Assembly: GCA_016933615.1 (NCBI GenBank)
Contig: JAFGAO010000025.1
Location: 1 to 39,107 of the forward strand
Origin: Acidobacteriota bacterium
GTDB lineage: Bacteria > Acidobacteriota > UBA6911
Direction of reading: 5' to 3'
DNA length: 39,107 nt
This document shows positions 1-8,196 of this stretch, piece after piece. Position 1 is the stretch's first letter, and every line of letters begins with the position of its first letter. The notes under the pieces are model-generated. The model did no database searches, was not told the DNA's origin, and saw only the letters and a program-made list of their open reading frames with translations. Both the position numbers and the translations under genes were made by a program.

Positions 1-610
1 ACTTTTTCAGGCTTACATCGGCCTTAGGCGCCGCCGGTTGGCTTGAAGGGGCGGCTGTTTTGACCGGTTCGGCGGATTTTTCGGGCGTGCCCGCGGGTTT
101 ATTCAGAGCGGACGCGACTTTTGCGGTTTTCGTCTTCGGGGCGGCGGCCGCTGGAACAGGTTCGGCGGTCTTGGCGGCGGCTGTCTTCGCAGGATAGAGC
201 GTGACCTGAACGGATGTATCGTTTTGGGTTATCTTGTGGCTTCCAAATTCTTTTTCCAGGTCGAACACGACCCGCGCAATCCGGGGATTGGACCTCTGAA
301 ACTGGCTGACGCGCAGTTGTTTTGCGGACGGGGCATTGAGCGGCAATTGCATGAAGGCGACTTTGTTGACGGCATTTTCGAAGTCGACAACCAGACGGGA
401 GGGATTCTCCAGCCTGAATGTCTGCGGCTTCATCAAACGGTCCGTTTTCACGGTTACCGTCAAGGTGCCGTTCTCGTTTGAAGCCGAAATGTCCTTCAGG
501 GCTCCAACGGGAGGAGCTTCCGCATCCCTGGGCGTCTCCTTTGCCGCTGAAAACAACGGAACGGATAACGCCAGAATGAACAGAAAAATACAGTAGGCAG
601 TATTCCTCAT
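1..610 (-). CDS. pilQ: PilQ secretin, N-terminal part (cut by window edge)
   Basis: The reading frame is open from an ATG at 610 to the window edge, giving 203 residues without a stop. Residues 1-22 form a signal peptide (basic start, hydrophobic core CIFLFILALSVPLFSA). Residues about 38-120 look like an AMIN domain (ENPSRLVVDFENA, then RVVFDLEK), the peptidoglycan-binding module at the front of PilQ. After it comes an Ala/Pro/Lys-rich linker with many KTA/AAP repeats. The secretin pore domain would lie beyond the window. An AGGA about 9 nt upstream supports the start. Its place directly after pilMNOP makes PilQ, the outer-membrane channel for type IV pili, the best call. An isolated AMIN-domain protein cannot be excluded because the C-terminus is not visible. 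Confidence 0.82.
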   Translation of the reverse strand, partial: MRNTAYCIFLFILALSVPLFSAAKETPRDAEAPPVGALKDISASNENGTLTVTVKTDRLMKPQTFRLENPSRLVVDFENAVNKVAFMQLPLNAPSAKQLRVSQFQRSNPRIARVVFDLEKEFGSHKITQNDTSVQVTLYPAKTAAAKTAEPVPAAAAPKTKTAKVASALNKPAGTPEKSAEPVKTAAPSSQPAAPKADVSLKK

Positions 611-665
611 TTTAATAGATCCTAAAATATTGTTTCCAGTGAGTCGAATTTTCATACCCGCCATC

Positions 666-1250
666 CTATGGTGTCCTGAGCCGCTTGGTCACTTCCTGGG
701 CGATAATTTTCCCAGATCTCATTTTTATTTCGCGGACCAATTTGATAGAGTCACGATAAATTTCCTTCAGGTATCCGTCGAAAAGCCTGTCGCCCTCTCT
801 GAGGAAGTAGGCTCGGTTTCCGGAACCCTGGACGATAGCAAGGCGCCCGTTTTCCTCCTTGATGGAGATTCCTTTAAGCACCGCTTCCTCTATGAACGTA
901 CCGGAAATGCCCGGCGGGGGAAGGCCGCGGTCCATTTCCTTGTCTCCATCGACCCCCTGTTTTTTAAGGAGCGGATTAAGAAATGGGTCGCCGAGATTCC
1001 CGGGATTGTAGGAGATCCCGGTATAGTCCAGACGGGGGCTCTTCGGGGAATCGGGCTGTTGCGATGCGGCGCCGGCGCGGTCCGCTGCCTGCGCCATTGA
1101 ATCCCGAACCGGCAGCGCCGATATCGCGAAGATTATGAGAAGACAACCCGCGGTTCCGAATGCGGAAGACCGTCTGCGCATTCGGCCCGGCGGGCCTGCA
1201 TGCCTTCTGAAATGCCTCGAGTAGTGATGATGGAAATATTTAAGGATCAA
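666..1250 (-). CDS. pilP: PilP, type IV pilus inner-membrane/periplasmic assembly protein
   Basis: A 194-residue protein with the PilP core. The motif DPFLNPLLK near residue 90 is followed by a beta-rich domain (GISGTFIEEAVLKGI, then AYFLREGDRLFDGYLKEI), which in PilP contacts PilNO and the PilQ secretin. The TTG start overlaps the pilO stop (TTGA) and has AAGGAG 8 nt upstream, so I keep it. An internal ATG at 1181 has no Shine-Dalgarno but would start a more typical signal peptide (MRRRSS, hydrophobic stretch, then a possible cut after SMAQA). Many PilP proteins are lipoproteins; here the only nearby Cys precedes the hydrophobic core, so there is no convincing lipobox and the protein may be anchored by an uncleaved or cleaved signal peptide instead. 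Confidence 0.88.
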   Translation of the reverse strand: MILKYFHHHYSRHFRRHAGPPGRMRRRSSAFGTAGCLLIIFAISALPVRDSMAQAADRAGAASQQPDSPKSPRLDYTGISYNPGNLGDPFLNPLLKKQGVDGDKEMDRGLPPPGISGTFIEEAVLKGISIKEENGRLAIVQGSGNRAYFLREGDRLFDGYLKEIYRDSIKLVREIKMRSGKIIAQEVTKRLRTP

Positions 1251-1870
1251 GGCGCTGTCTCCTTTGTGCCTGAAACATCGTTCCCGGCAGGATCCGGTTG
1301 ATTTTCTCTGTAAACAAATGTCGTTGCCGTGCAGGTTGCCTTCAGGGTCAATTTTGGATCGGTGGATCCTTCAATATTCTGAACGGAAATGGTTCCCACG
1401 TCGATGATCCTGGTCGCCCGTCCGATTTTTTCGAAAAAGTTGCCGAGTCCGTTGTAATTGCCCTGGACCTCGATATCGATCGGCCAGTCGGAATAAAAAT
1501 CCCTGGTAATTACCGGCTTCGGGGAAAATTTCAGGATCTTGAGGTTGCTGGAAACGGCCATGTTCTGAACGCTTCGCAAAATAGTAGGGGTTTCTTTCTG
1601 CGCGGGCAGCATGCTGCGAAGATCGGCCAGATATCGTTCCAGCCGGGCCAGCTCCTGTTCAAACTCTTTGAGCTGGCTTTCGACCGCGGTCATTTTCGCT
1701 ACCGAGGTTTCGAGATTCGCGATTTCCACCTTGAGCGCGTCCCGCTCCCTGATAAGCCCCTTCATAAAATAGATGTAAAAGACGACGGCAAGGCAGACAA
1801 CAAGGCCGGCCAGCAGCGCGTGCTGGACGGGCCGGGAAAGATTTTCTAAGCGTATATTCTTTAGATCCAT
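1247..1870 (-). CDS. pilO: PilO, type IV pilus inner-membrane alignment protein
   Basis: 207 residues with the classical PilO plan: a short cytoplasmic start, one transmembrane helix at about residues 17-36, a coiled coil at about 38-90 (ALKVEIANLETSVAKMTAV) and a ferredoxin-like periplasmic domain (YNGLGNFFEKIGRATRIIDV). PilO forms a heterodimer with PilN and links the PilM ring to PilP/PilQ. The ATG at 1870 has GAGGAG 7 nt upstream. The gene starts 4 nt after pilN ends and its stop overlaps the pilP start, so translation is probably coupled. Confidence 0.92.
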   Translation of the reverse strand: MDLKNIRLENLSRPVQHALLAGLVVCLAVVFYIYFMKGLIRERDALKVEIANLETSVAKMTAVESQLKEFEQELARLERYLADLRSMLPAQKETPTILRSVQNMAVSSNLKILKFSPKPVITRDFYSDWPIDIEVQGNYNGLGNFFEKIGRATRIIDVGTISVQNIEGSTDPKLTLKATCTATTFVYRENQPDPAGNDVSGTKETAP

Positions 1871-1874
1871 TTCT

Positions 1875-2438
1875 TCACTCCTCGGGTTGATACTGCGCGC
1901 TCATGCAAAGGAGCGAGAATTTCGAAGCCTCGTTCTGGGTGGATATCTCCTCGAGATCGACGCTTTGAAAGAAACCGGTTTCTGCAAGATTGGTCATAAA
2001 ATCCGGAATGGCCTCAATTTTTTGCGTCAAACCGACGATCTTGACCGTGTTGTCTTTCTGAATCAGCGAAGTCAGCCACAGCAGCCTGTTCTTGGGGATG
2101 CTGTGAAGCACGTGGTTGAGAAGAAGGACCGGGCCTGTCTGCTGTTCCTTAAGCTGCTCGATGAGGCGGATTCGGCTCTGAACGTGCTTTTTGTCTTCTT
2201 CATACTTCTCAAGTTTTGCCTTAAGCGCCTGAAGCCGCGCCTCTTCGGCTTTGAGTTCATTGCGGTATTCGGTCATGCCGTTCTTCTGATCGTTGACGAC
2301 ATAATACCAGGCACCCATGGACGCCGCGACCAGAACGAAAAAGACAACCAGCAGGACGCCCGTTTGGGACGAGGACGGCCTCACGGGGGTCCTGTGGGTC
2401 CGGACTGCCGCATTTTTCAGTAGATTTACTTTAATCAT
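1875..2438 (-). CDS. pilN: PilN, type IV pilus inner-membrane protein
   Basis: 187 residues from the ATG at 2438. The N-terminus MIKVNLLKNA is the conserved cytoplasmic segment that binds PilM. One membrane helix follows at about residues 26-47, then a coiled coil at about 50-95 (ELKAEEARLQALKAKLEKYEEDKK) and a periplasmic domain similar in plan to PilO. The frame stays open 17 codons further upstream, but that would overlap pilM and bury the conserved INLL/VNLL start, so I use the inner ATG, which lies 7 nt after the pilM stop. PilN with PilO forms the alignment subcomplex. Confidence 0.92.
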   Translation of the reverse strand: MIKVNLLKNAAVRTHRTPVRPSSSQTGVLLVVFFVLVAASMGAWYYVVNDQKNGMTEYRNELKAEEARLQALKAKLEKYEEDKKHVQSRIRLIEQLKEQQTGPVLLLNHVLHSIPKNRLLWLTSLIQKDNTVKIVGLTQKIEAIPDFMTNLAETGFFQSVDLEEISTQNEASKFSLLCMSAQYQPEE

Positions 2439-2445
2439 AGCCGCT

Positions 2446-3507
2446 CTATTCCTCAGGATTTCGGATTGCCAACCCGACCGCGATGGCAAAATCTGCGGCG
2501 CGGTCCGCTATCAATGAGGATGGGAATTTTCTCGGGTCGTATTTGATTTTTTTGAAAGCGTTGAATTTTTCCGCCGGGATTTCAAATTTCTGGGTCAGCG
2601 CTTCAATCAGACCGGTCGTATGCGCCGCGCCCCCGCTGACGATCATTCGGTCGATGTGCTCCACGGTCGTTGTGGACTTGAAGAAATCGTAGGTTTTCTG
2701 GATCTCGAGGCAAATGATTTCGGTGACGGATTCGATCACGCGTCTTACTTCAGACGCATCGATGGTTTCCGCTTCCTGGCCATGTTTCAGGGATTCGGCC
2801 TGTTCATAGTCGATGTTGAATTCCTTCTGCAGAAATTCCGTATAATGGTGGCCTCCGATGCCGACATCGCGAGTGAACAGAAATTCAGTGCCCGAAACGA
2901 TACTGATCGTCATGGTGCTCGCGCCTATATCGAGCAGGGCGACGGTGTCCTTGCCGGACGGCCCGTAATTGATTTCGTAGGCGTTTTGAAGCGCAAATGC
3001 ATCGACATCCACCAGGACGGGTGTTTTCCCGGCCATTTTCACGACACTGGAGAAGTCCGTAATTTTGTCTTTTTTTACCGCCACCAGCAGGATATCCAGG
3101 TTTCCCGTCGACGTATTCTCTCCCAGAACCTGATAGTCCAGATTGACGTCCGATATATCGAAGGGTATGTACTGCTCCGCTTCCCACTGTATGGATTCCG
3201 ACAATTCCGCCTCGCTCTGCGACGGTAAAGATATTTTTTTGACGATGACCGAGTGACCGGAAATGGATGTCATGACGCGTTCATTTTTTATTCCCTGTCC
3301 AGAGAAAATCCGGTCGATCGCTTCCGATACCGGCAGCTTCGAGATGATGACGCCGTCGACGATACAATCCGGGGAAACCTCCTCGATTCCCAGGCTGAGA
3401 AGTTCATAGCCGCCCTTGCGCAGAGGCCGGAGTTCCGCCTCCTTCAGAGCTCTGGATCCTATGTCCAGACCGACTGCCTGTTTGTTCCTATTCAAAAAAC
3501 TGAGCAT
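2446..3507 (-). CDS. pilM: PilM, actin-like ATPase of the type IV pilus
   Basis: 353 residues, cytoplasmic, of the PilM/FtsA actin-like fold. Visible nucleotide-site motifs are GLDIGSR (residues 13-19, phosphate 1), LLDIGAS (191-197, phosphate 2) and SGGAA (291-295, adenosine loop). PilM forms a cytoplasmic ring that binds the N-terminus of PilN. It is the first gene of the five-gene minus-strand operon. No strong Shine-Dalgarno precedes the ATG at 3507 and I could not find a convincing sigma-70 promoter in the upstream 340 bases; a CRP-like palindrome lies about 180 bp upstream. Confidence 0.94.
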   Translation of the reverse strand: MLSFLNRNKQAVGLDIGSRALKEAELRPLRKGGYELLSLGIEEVSPDCIVDGVIISKLPVSEAIDRIFSGQGIKNERVMTSISGHSVIVKKISLPSQSEAELSESIQWEAEQYIPFDISDVNLDYQVLGENTSTGNLDILLVAVKKDKITDFSSVVKMAGKTPVLVDVDAFALQNAYEINYGPSGKDTVALLDIGASTMTISIVSGTEFLFTRDVGIGGHHYTEFLQKEFNIDYEQAESLKHGQEAETIDASEVRRVIESVTEIICLEIQKTYDFFKSTTTVEHIDRMIVSGGAAHTTGLIEALTQKFEIPAEKFNAFKKIKYDPRKFPSSLIADRAADFAIAVGLAIRNPEE

Positions 3508-3681
3508 AGTGTTTGTGCCGGTTTCTTCGAATTTTTTCGAAAAGTTTTAATGGAATTATTCTTACTCAGAAAGTCGCGATTCATATTTGGTGTTCCCTTG
3601 AAACTGCAGGCTCTTGCCCGTTCCATGTATCCCTTATCGTCTCGTTGGAAATACGGATGCGTTTTTTTCTTAATTTATGAG

Positions 3682-3695
3682 GTGACCGGTGTCAC
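3682..3695. promoter_or_regulatory. CRP/FNR-like palindrome GTGA-N6-TCAC
   Basis: GTGACCGGTGTCAC is an exact inverted repeat with the half-sites and 6-bp spacing typical of CRP/FNR-family operators. It is about 175 bp from the pilM start and about 80 bp upstream of the rplM -35 box, so it could serve either side. Function is inference from the motif only. Confidence 0.33.
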
Positions 3696-3775
3696 GAATC
3701 CTGGAATCTCCAGTTTCTTCAAATAATTGTCGGGCTTCGTCTGTAAATCCCTACGTTTATTTAATATCATTCTAC

Positions 3776-3804
3776 TTGACACGTAAACGCGTCTTGGATA
3801 GCCT
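3776..3804 (+). promoter_or_regulatory. Sigma-70 type promoter for the rplM operon
   Basis: A perfect -35 TTGACA (3776-3781) is followed after 17 bp by TAGCCT (3799-3804), a weak -10 match. A start about 7 bp further leaves a leader of some 35 nt with GAGGGAG as Shine-Dalgarno before the rplM ATG. Confidence 0.5.
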
Positions 3805-3845
3805 AAAGGATTGTTCTACTTGGTAGTTAACAGAGGGAGAGCGCA

Positions 3846-4274
3846 ATGAAGAGTTTTATCCCCTGCAAAGAGGATATGCAGAAAAAATGGCACGTTATTG
3901 ATGCGGAAGGGCAGGTTCTCGGAAGGCTTGCCGCGCGTACCGCCAGGCTCCTGACCGGAAAGGACAAGCCGGTATACACGCCTTTTCTGGATACCGGAGA
4001 TCACGTTATTGTAATCAATGCCGAAAAGATCAAGCTCACGGGTAATAAATTAAAGGATAAAAAATACCGGCACCATAGCGGATATCCCGGTGGTTTGAAG
4101 GAAATTGCCGCCGACGTGCTTCTGCAAAAATACCCGGACAGGCTGGTGCGCGAGGCCATTTTCGGCATGTTGCCCAAAACCAAACTGGGAAGGGCCATGA
4201 AAAAGAAGCTGAAGGTATACAAAGGTCCGGAACATCCGCACCAGGCGCAGCAACCTGTCGAATTGGCCCTGTAA
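3846..4274 (+). CDS. rplM: 50S ribosomal protein L13
   Basis: 142 residues, the usual length for L13. Typical motifs are [22 protein letters not shown] near the N-terminus, [16 protein letters not shown] in the middle and [13 protein letters not shown] plus [13 protein letters not shown] at the C-terminus. L13 is an early assembly protein of the large subunit. GAGGGAGAGCGCA precedes the ATG. It leads the rplM-rpsI pair, which is co-directional with rpsB and the translation genes that follow. Confidence 0.98.
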   Translation: MKSFIPCKEDMQKKWHVIDAEGQVLGRLAARTARLLTGKDKPVYTPFLDTGDHVIVINAEKIKLTGNKLKDKKYRHHSGYPGGLKEIAADVLLQKYPDRLVREAIFGMLPKTKLGRAMKKKLKVYKGPEHPHQAQQPVELAL

Positions 4275-4323
4275 TCATACGGGCCGATTCCTTTGTACAA
4301 TTAAAAGCAAGTTGAGGGTTTTG

Positions 4324-4716
4324 ATGGCGACAGCTGAATACTACGGAACTGGAAAAAGAAAAAGTTCGACCGCCCGCGTGCGCCTTGTTCCCGGTGAGGG
4401 GCAGGTGACCGTAAATAAACGCAGTCTGAGCGAATATTTCAAGGGCGAGACTCAGCGTACGATTATCCGGTACCCTCTGGCGGTTACGGATACGTTGGGC
4501 AAATTCGACATACGCGCCCTGGTGGACGGCGGAGGAACCTCCGGTCAGGCGGGGGCCCTTCGGCTTGGAATCGCGAACGCGTTGATGCAGTTTAATGCGG
4601 AATTCCGACCCAAGCTGAAAAAAGCCGGCCTGATACGCAGGGATTCACGCATAAAGGAAAGAAAGAAATACGGACAGAAAGGGGCTCGCAAGAGATTCCA
4701 ATTCTCGAAAAGGTAG
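4324..4716 (+). CDS. rpsI: 30S ribosomal protein S9
   Basis: 130 residues from the ATG at 4324, starting [20 protein letters not shown], the standard S9 opening. The C-terminus ends in the conserved basic tail ([17 protein letters not shown]) that reaches the P-site tRNA. An upstream in-frame TTG at 4312 overlaps the GAGGG Shine-Dalgarno and is not the start. It follows rplM by about 50 nt. Confidence 0.98.
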   Translation: MATAEYYGTGKRKSSTARVRLVPGEGQVTVNKRSLSEYFKGETQRTIIRYPLAVTDTLGKFDIRALVDGGGTSGQAGALRLGIANALMQFNAEFRPKLKKAGLIRRDSRIKERKKYGQKGARKRFQFSKR

Positions 4717-4732
4717 CCTGAGGAGGTTCTAT

Positions 4733-5824
4733 TTGGTTTCCATAACCATGAAGCAACTGCTGGAGGCGGGTGTCCATTTCGGCCACCAGACGAAACGCTG
4801 GAATCCGAAGATGAAGGAGTACATCTTCGGACAAAGAAACGGTATATACATTATCGATTTGCAGAAGAGTATCCGGCTCTTCAAGAACGCAATCCAATTC
4901 ATGTACGACCTGGGAAGCCAGGGGAAAACCATCTTGTTCCTGGGAACGAAACGGCAGGCCCAGGAATGCATTCAGGAGGCCGCGCAGAAAACGTCGACCT
5001 ACTACGTGAACCAGAGATGGTTGGGAGGACTTCTCACCAATTTCGTCACGATTCAGAAAAGCATCAAGCGTTTCCGCGAACTCGAGGCCATGCGCAGCAG
5101 CGGGCAGTATGATCTCTTTTCCAAAAAAGAGGTGGCGCGTTACGAGCGGGAACGCAAAAAGCTCGAAAAAAACCTCTCCGGTATAAAAGACATGACCGGG
5201 CTGCCGGACGCGCTTTTTGTGATCGATACCAGGCTGGAAACCATTGCGATCAAAGAGGCGGTCAAGCTGGGAATCCCGGTAGTCGGCGTGGCCGACACCA
5301 ACTGCGATCCGGATGAAATCGACTACATCATTCCGGGCAACGATGATGCTTTAAGGGCTATCCGTCTGATTACGGACACGATCGCCCAGGCCTACCTGGA
5401 CGGCAAGTCCGTATATGAAGCCCAGCAAAAGGAACTCGCGGAAAAAATGGAAAAACAGCGTCAGCTTTATGCGCAACAGGCAGCTGCCGCTCGTGAAGCT
5501 GCAGGAAAGGCGGCCGCCGCCAGGAACGCCGAAGCGCATGCGACGGATCAGGCCGGCGTCGCCGCTGAGGACGCTCAAGATTCCGCTGCAGACGAAAAGG
5601 CGGCCACTGCAGAATCCGCCGCGAAGCCAAAAACCACCGTTCGGAAAACGCTGCAGCGAAAGGCCAGAACCAGAAAGCCCGAGGCTGCAGCCGCCCCGGC
5701 GAAACCCGAGCCGACGGAACCACCCAGGGACGCAAAGTCCGATGAAGAGGCGACGCCGGTGGAGGCCGAAAAGGCAAAGGCAGGGGATCCGGAGTCCGTT
5801 CCGGCCGCCGGCTCCGATAACTGA
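4733..5824 (+). CDS. rpsB: 30S ribosomal protein S2 with long C-terminal extension
   Basis: 363 residues. Residues 1-230 are normal S2 ([56 protein letters not shown]). Residues about 231-363 are an added tail: first a charged, Ala-rich helix, then low-complexity Ala/Glu/Lys/Pro sequence with basic patches such as [12 protein letters not shown]. Standard S2 ends near residue 240. The TTG start at 4733 sits 6 nt after AGGAGG, whereas the first ATG (4748) is too far from it; the resulting N-terminus [13 protein letters not shown] matches S2. S2 joins the small subunit late, near the mRNA exit side. Confidence 0.97.
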   Translation: MVSITMKQLLEAGVHFGHQTKRWNPKMKEYIFGQRNGIYIIDLQKSIRLFKNAIQFMYDLGSQGKTILFLGTKRQAQECIQEAAQKTSTYYVNQRWLGGLLTNFVTIQKSIKRFRELEAMRSSGQYDLFSKKEVARYERERKKLEKNLSGIKDMTGLPDALFVIDTRLETIAIKEAVKLGIPVVGVADTNCDPDEIDYIIPGNDDALRAIRLITDTIAQAYLDGKSVYEAQQKELAEKMEKQRQLYAQQAAAAREAAGKAAAARNAEAHATDQAGVAAEDAQDSAADEKAATAESAAKPKTTVRKTLQRKARTRKPEAAAAPAKPEPTEPPRDAKSDEEATPVEAEKAKAGDPESVPAAGSDN

Positions 5825-5869
5825 CCGTTTTTACCGCAGGTATCTGTTAAGAATTTCCGCGGATTATCC

Positions 5870-5889
5870 ATGCTTCCGGGCGGAAGCAT
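5870..5889 (+). repeat. Hairpin in the rpsB-tsf intergenic region
   Basis: ATGCTTCC-GGGC-GGAAGCAT is a perfect 8-bp stem with a 4-nt loop, about 70 nt upstream of tsf. No T run follows, so it is not a standard terminator. It could partly attenuate transcription into tsf or mark an RNA processing site. Confidence 0.5.
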
Positions 5890-5959
5890 ATTCAGCATCC
5901 GGCCGAAACGGCAGATCCCGGGTTATTGATGCGAAGAAAAGAGAAGCGAGGAGATACCC

Positions 5960-6550
5960 ATGAGCGTGTCCGCTAGTCTGGTAAAGGAACTGAGAGAAAA
6001 AACCGGCGTCGGTTTTATGGAATGCAAAAGCGCTCTGCAGGAAGCGAACGGAGACCTGGAAGAAGCCGTAAAAATTCTTCGAAAGCGGGGACTCGCTTCT
6101 CTTGCAAAGAAATCCGGCAGGGAGACCAAAGACGGGCTGATCGGCACCTACGTCCATAACGGGAAGATCGGCGTTATGCTTGAATTGAACTGCGAAACCG
6201 ATTTTGTGGCCCGGAATCCTGATTTCCAGAACCTGGCTAAAGATCTGGCCATGCACATTGCCGCAAGCGAACCCAGATTCATCAGCAAGGAAGACGTCAC
6301 GGAAGATGTCCTGGCCTTCGAACGGGAAATATATATGGAGCAGGCGCGCAACAGCGGGAAACCGGAGAGCGTGCTGGGAAAAATCGTCGAGGGGCGTCTG
6401 TCGAAATATTATTCCGAAGCATGCCTTCTGGAACAGCCGTTTGTAAAGGACAGCTCCGTCAGTGTACGCGAGCACATCGCGGCTCACATACAGAAGATAG
6501 GAGAAAATATCCAGGTGCGCCGCTTCGTTCGATACAGACTCGGAGAATGA
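5960..6550 (+). CDS. tsf: Elongation factor Ts, short form
   Basis: 196 residues. EF-Ts exchanges GDP for GTP on EF-Tu. The N-terminal UBA-like domain (ASLVKELREKTGVGFMECKSAL) and the signature TDFVARN, which contacts EF-Tu, are clear. Length is that of the short Thermus-type EF-Ts rather than the 283 residues of E. coli; the second dimerisation subdomain and coiled-coil insertion are absent or reduced. GAGGAG precedes the ATG by about 8 nt. It follows rpsB, the nearly universal arrangement. Confidence 0.97.
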   Translation: MSVSASLVKELREKTGVGFMECKSALQEANGDLEEAVKILRKRGLASLAKKSGRETKDGLIGTYVHNGKIGVMLELNCETDFVARNPDFQNLAKDLAMHIAASEPRFISKEDVTEDVLAFEREIYMEQARNSGKPESVLGKIVEGRLSKYYSEACLLEQPFVKDSSVSVREHIAAHIQKIGENIQVRRFVRYRLGE

Positions 6551-6787
6551 CCTTCTTTTTTCTCGAATCGCCATTTCCGCCTGTATGCTGCGGGACGCCC
6601 CAACCGGTTTATGCTGAACGGCGGCTCGACGGCCGTAATCGACTCGAACGAGCGCATTGCAACCGTTCGGCCGCTGAACGCGGGTTCGGCGGTCTATTCG
6701 GGAAAAACCCGTCCGGACGCCGGGAACGCCATGGAACAACACGGGGCTCGATTGGGAAAGACGCCCACGGTTTGTGCAGGAGGTCGG

Positions 6788-7522
6788 ATGGAAGCAAATC
6801 GCCCCGATGAAAAACCAAAATACCGAAGAGTGCTGCTGAAACTGAGCGGGGAAGCCTTGATGGGAAACCAGGGCTTCGGATTCGACCCGGCAATGGCAGA
6901 CCGTATAGCCGGGGAAATTTCCGAGCTCCACGCAATCGGCGTCGAAGTCGCGGCAACCGTGGGCGGCGGGAATATCATCCGGGGGATATCCGTCAGCGAA
7001 GCGGGGATGGACCGCGTGAGCGGCGATTATATGGGCATGCTCGCTACCGTCATCAACGCACTGGCGCTTCAGAACGCTCTCGAAAAACGCTCCGTATTTA
7101 CCAGGGTTCAGTCCGCGATTGAAATGAAGGAAGTCGCGGAACCGTTCATAAGGCGCCGCGCCATAAGGCATCTCGAAAAAGGACGCGTTGTCATTTTCGC
7201 CGCCGGCACGGGAAATCCTTATTTCTCGACCGACACTGCCGCAGCACTGAGGGCGATGGAAATCGGTGCGGAGGCCATTTTTAAAGCCACCAAAGTGGAC
7301 GGAATTTACGATTCGGATCCCGTGGGCAATCCTTCGGCAAGGCGTTTGGAGCAGCTGACCTACCGGGAAGTGCTGGCCAAAGGATTAAAGGTCATGGATA
7401 CGACGGCGGTAAGCCTCTGCATGGAAAACAAAATGCCTATCGTAGTTTTCAATCTGCTGCGTCCCGGGAACATTAAAGATGCCGTGTTGGGACTGAAGGT
7501 TGGATCCGTGATACAACCATAG
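6788..7522 (+). CDS. pyrH: Uridylate kinase (UMP kinase)
   Basis: 244 residues from the ATG at 6788, the normal UMP kinase length. It converts UMP to UDP with ATP. Family motifs are [40 protein letters not shown] and [13 protein letters not shown]. The start has AGGAGG just upstream. The frame is open for 59 more codons upstream but that stretch has no similarity to the family. 237 nt separate it from tsf, with no gene visible there. Confidence 0.97.
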   Translation: MEANRPDEKPKYRRVLLKLSGEALMGNQGFGFDPAMADRIAGEISELHAIGVEVAATVGGGNIIRGISVSEAGMDRVSGDYMGMLATVINALALQNALEKRSVFTRVQSAIEMKEVAEPFIRRRAIRHLEKGRVVIFAAGTGNPYFSTDTAAALRAMEIGAEAIFKATKVDGIYDSDPVGNPSARRLEQLTYREVLAKGLKVMDTTAVSLCMENKMPIVVFNLLRPGNIKDAVLGLKVGSVIQP

Positions 7523-7573
7523 CGCGAACCTTATTTCCAGGGATTGCACTCCGCGAACAGGAGGGAAAATTTC

Positions 7574-8131
7574 ATGATCGGAGAAATACTCGAAACCGCG
7601 AGGAAGGGTATGGAGAAATGCGTGGACGACATGAACAGAAACCTGGCAACGATCCGGACGGGCCGGGCTTCCATCAGCATACTGGACCACATCCAAGCCA
7701 ATTATTACGGGACGCCGACGCCCCTGAATCAGATGGCTTCGCTGTCCACTCCGGAGCCCGCACTGATCGTGATCCAGCCTTGGGATCCTTCCACGATTTC
7801 GGCTATCGAAAAGTCGATTCTGACATCGGATCTCGGCCTGACTCCCACGAACGACGGAAAGATCGTAAGGCTTCCCATTCCGCCCCTTACCCAGGAACGG
7901 CGCCAGCAGCTGGCCAAATCGGTCGCGCAGATAGGAGAACAGCACAGAATTGCGGTTCGCCAAGTGCGGCACGAGGCGAATGACCAGCTGAAATCCTGTC
8001 TGAAAAAGAAAGAGATTTCCGAAGACGACGAACGGGACGGCCTGAAAAAAGTCCAGGAGATGACGGACAATTACATCGAAAAAATCGGTAAGCTTCAGAA
8101 AAAAAAGGAAAAAGAAATTATAGAGATTTGA
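7574..8131 (+). CDS. frr: Ribosome recycling factor
   Basis: 185 residues, exactly the usual RRF length, from the ATG at 7574 with GGAGGG upstream. RRF splits the post-termination ribosome with EF-G. Clear family stretches are NLATIRTGRASISILDHI, YYGTPTPLNQMAS, IQPWDPSTISAIEKSI and a Lys/Glu-rich C-terminal helix. An in-frame ATG at 7544 lacks a Shine-Dalgarno. In many bacteria uppS and cdsA follow frr; here efp does. Confidence 0.98.
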   Translation: MIGEILETARKGMEKCVDDMNRNLATIRTGRASISILDHIQANYYGTPTPLNQMASLSTPEPALIVIQPWDPSTISAIEKSILTSDLGLTPTNDGKIVRLPIPPLTQERRQQLAKSVAQIGEQHRIAVRQVRHEANDQLKSCLKKKEISEDDERDGLKKVQEMTDNYIEKIGKLQKKKEKEIIEI

Positions 8132-8196
8132 AGCGCCCTGCGCTTCCGGCATTCTTGAAACACACCAGCCCGCAAATTCAAAACGGGGTTATTAGA

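Larger units (their letters stand above)
3508..3845. other. Divergent intergenic region pilM / rplM
   Basis: About 340 bases without a credible gene. It holds the start region of both divergent operons: a CRP/FNR-like palindrome (3682-3695) and a TTGACA -35 box for rplM (3776). Close to pilM are two copies of TTCGAA separated by TTTT, which could form a small hairpin in the pilM leader. Short open frames here are continuations of antisense frames and show no family resemblance. Confidence 0.6.

Noticed and set aside
6611-6787. 59-codon N-terminal extension of pyrH
   Set aside because: No similarity to UMP kinases; the inner ATG has a strong AGGAGG and gives the family length.
5864-7171. Antisense frame of 435 codons opposite tsf and pyrH
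   Set aside because: Opposite two well-defined essential genes; no family resemblance.
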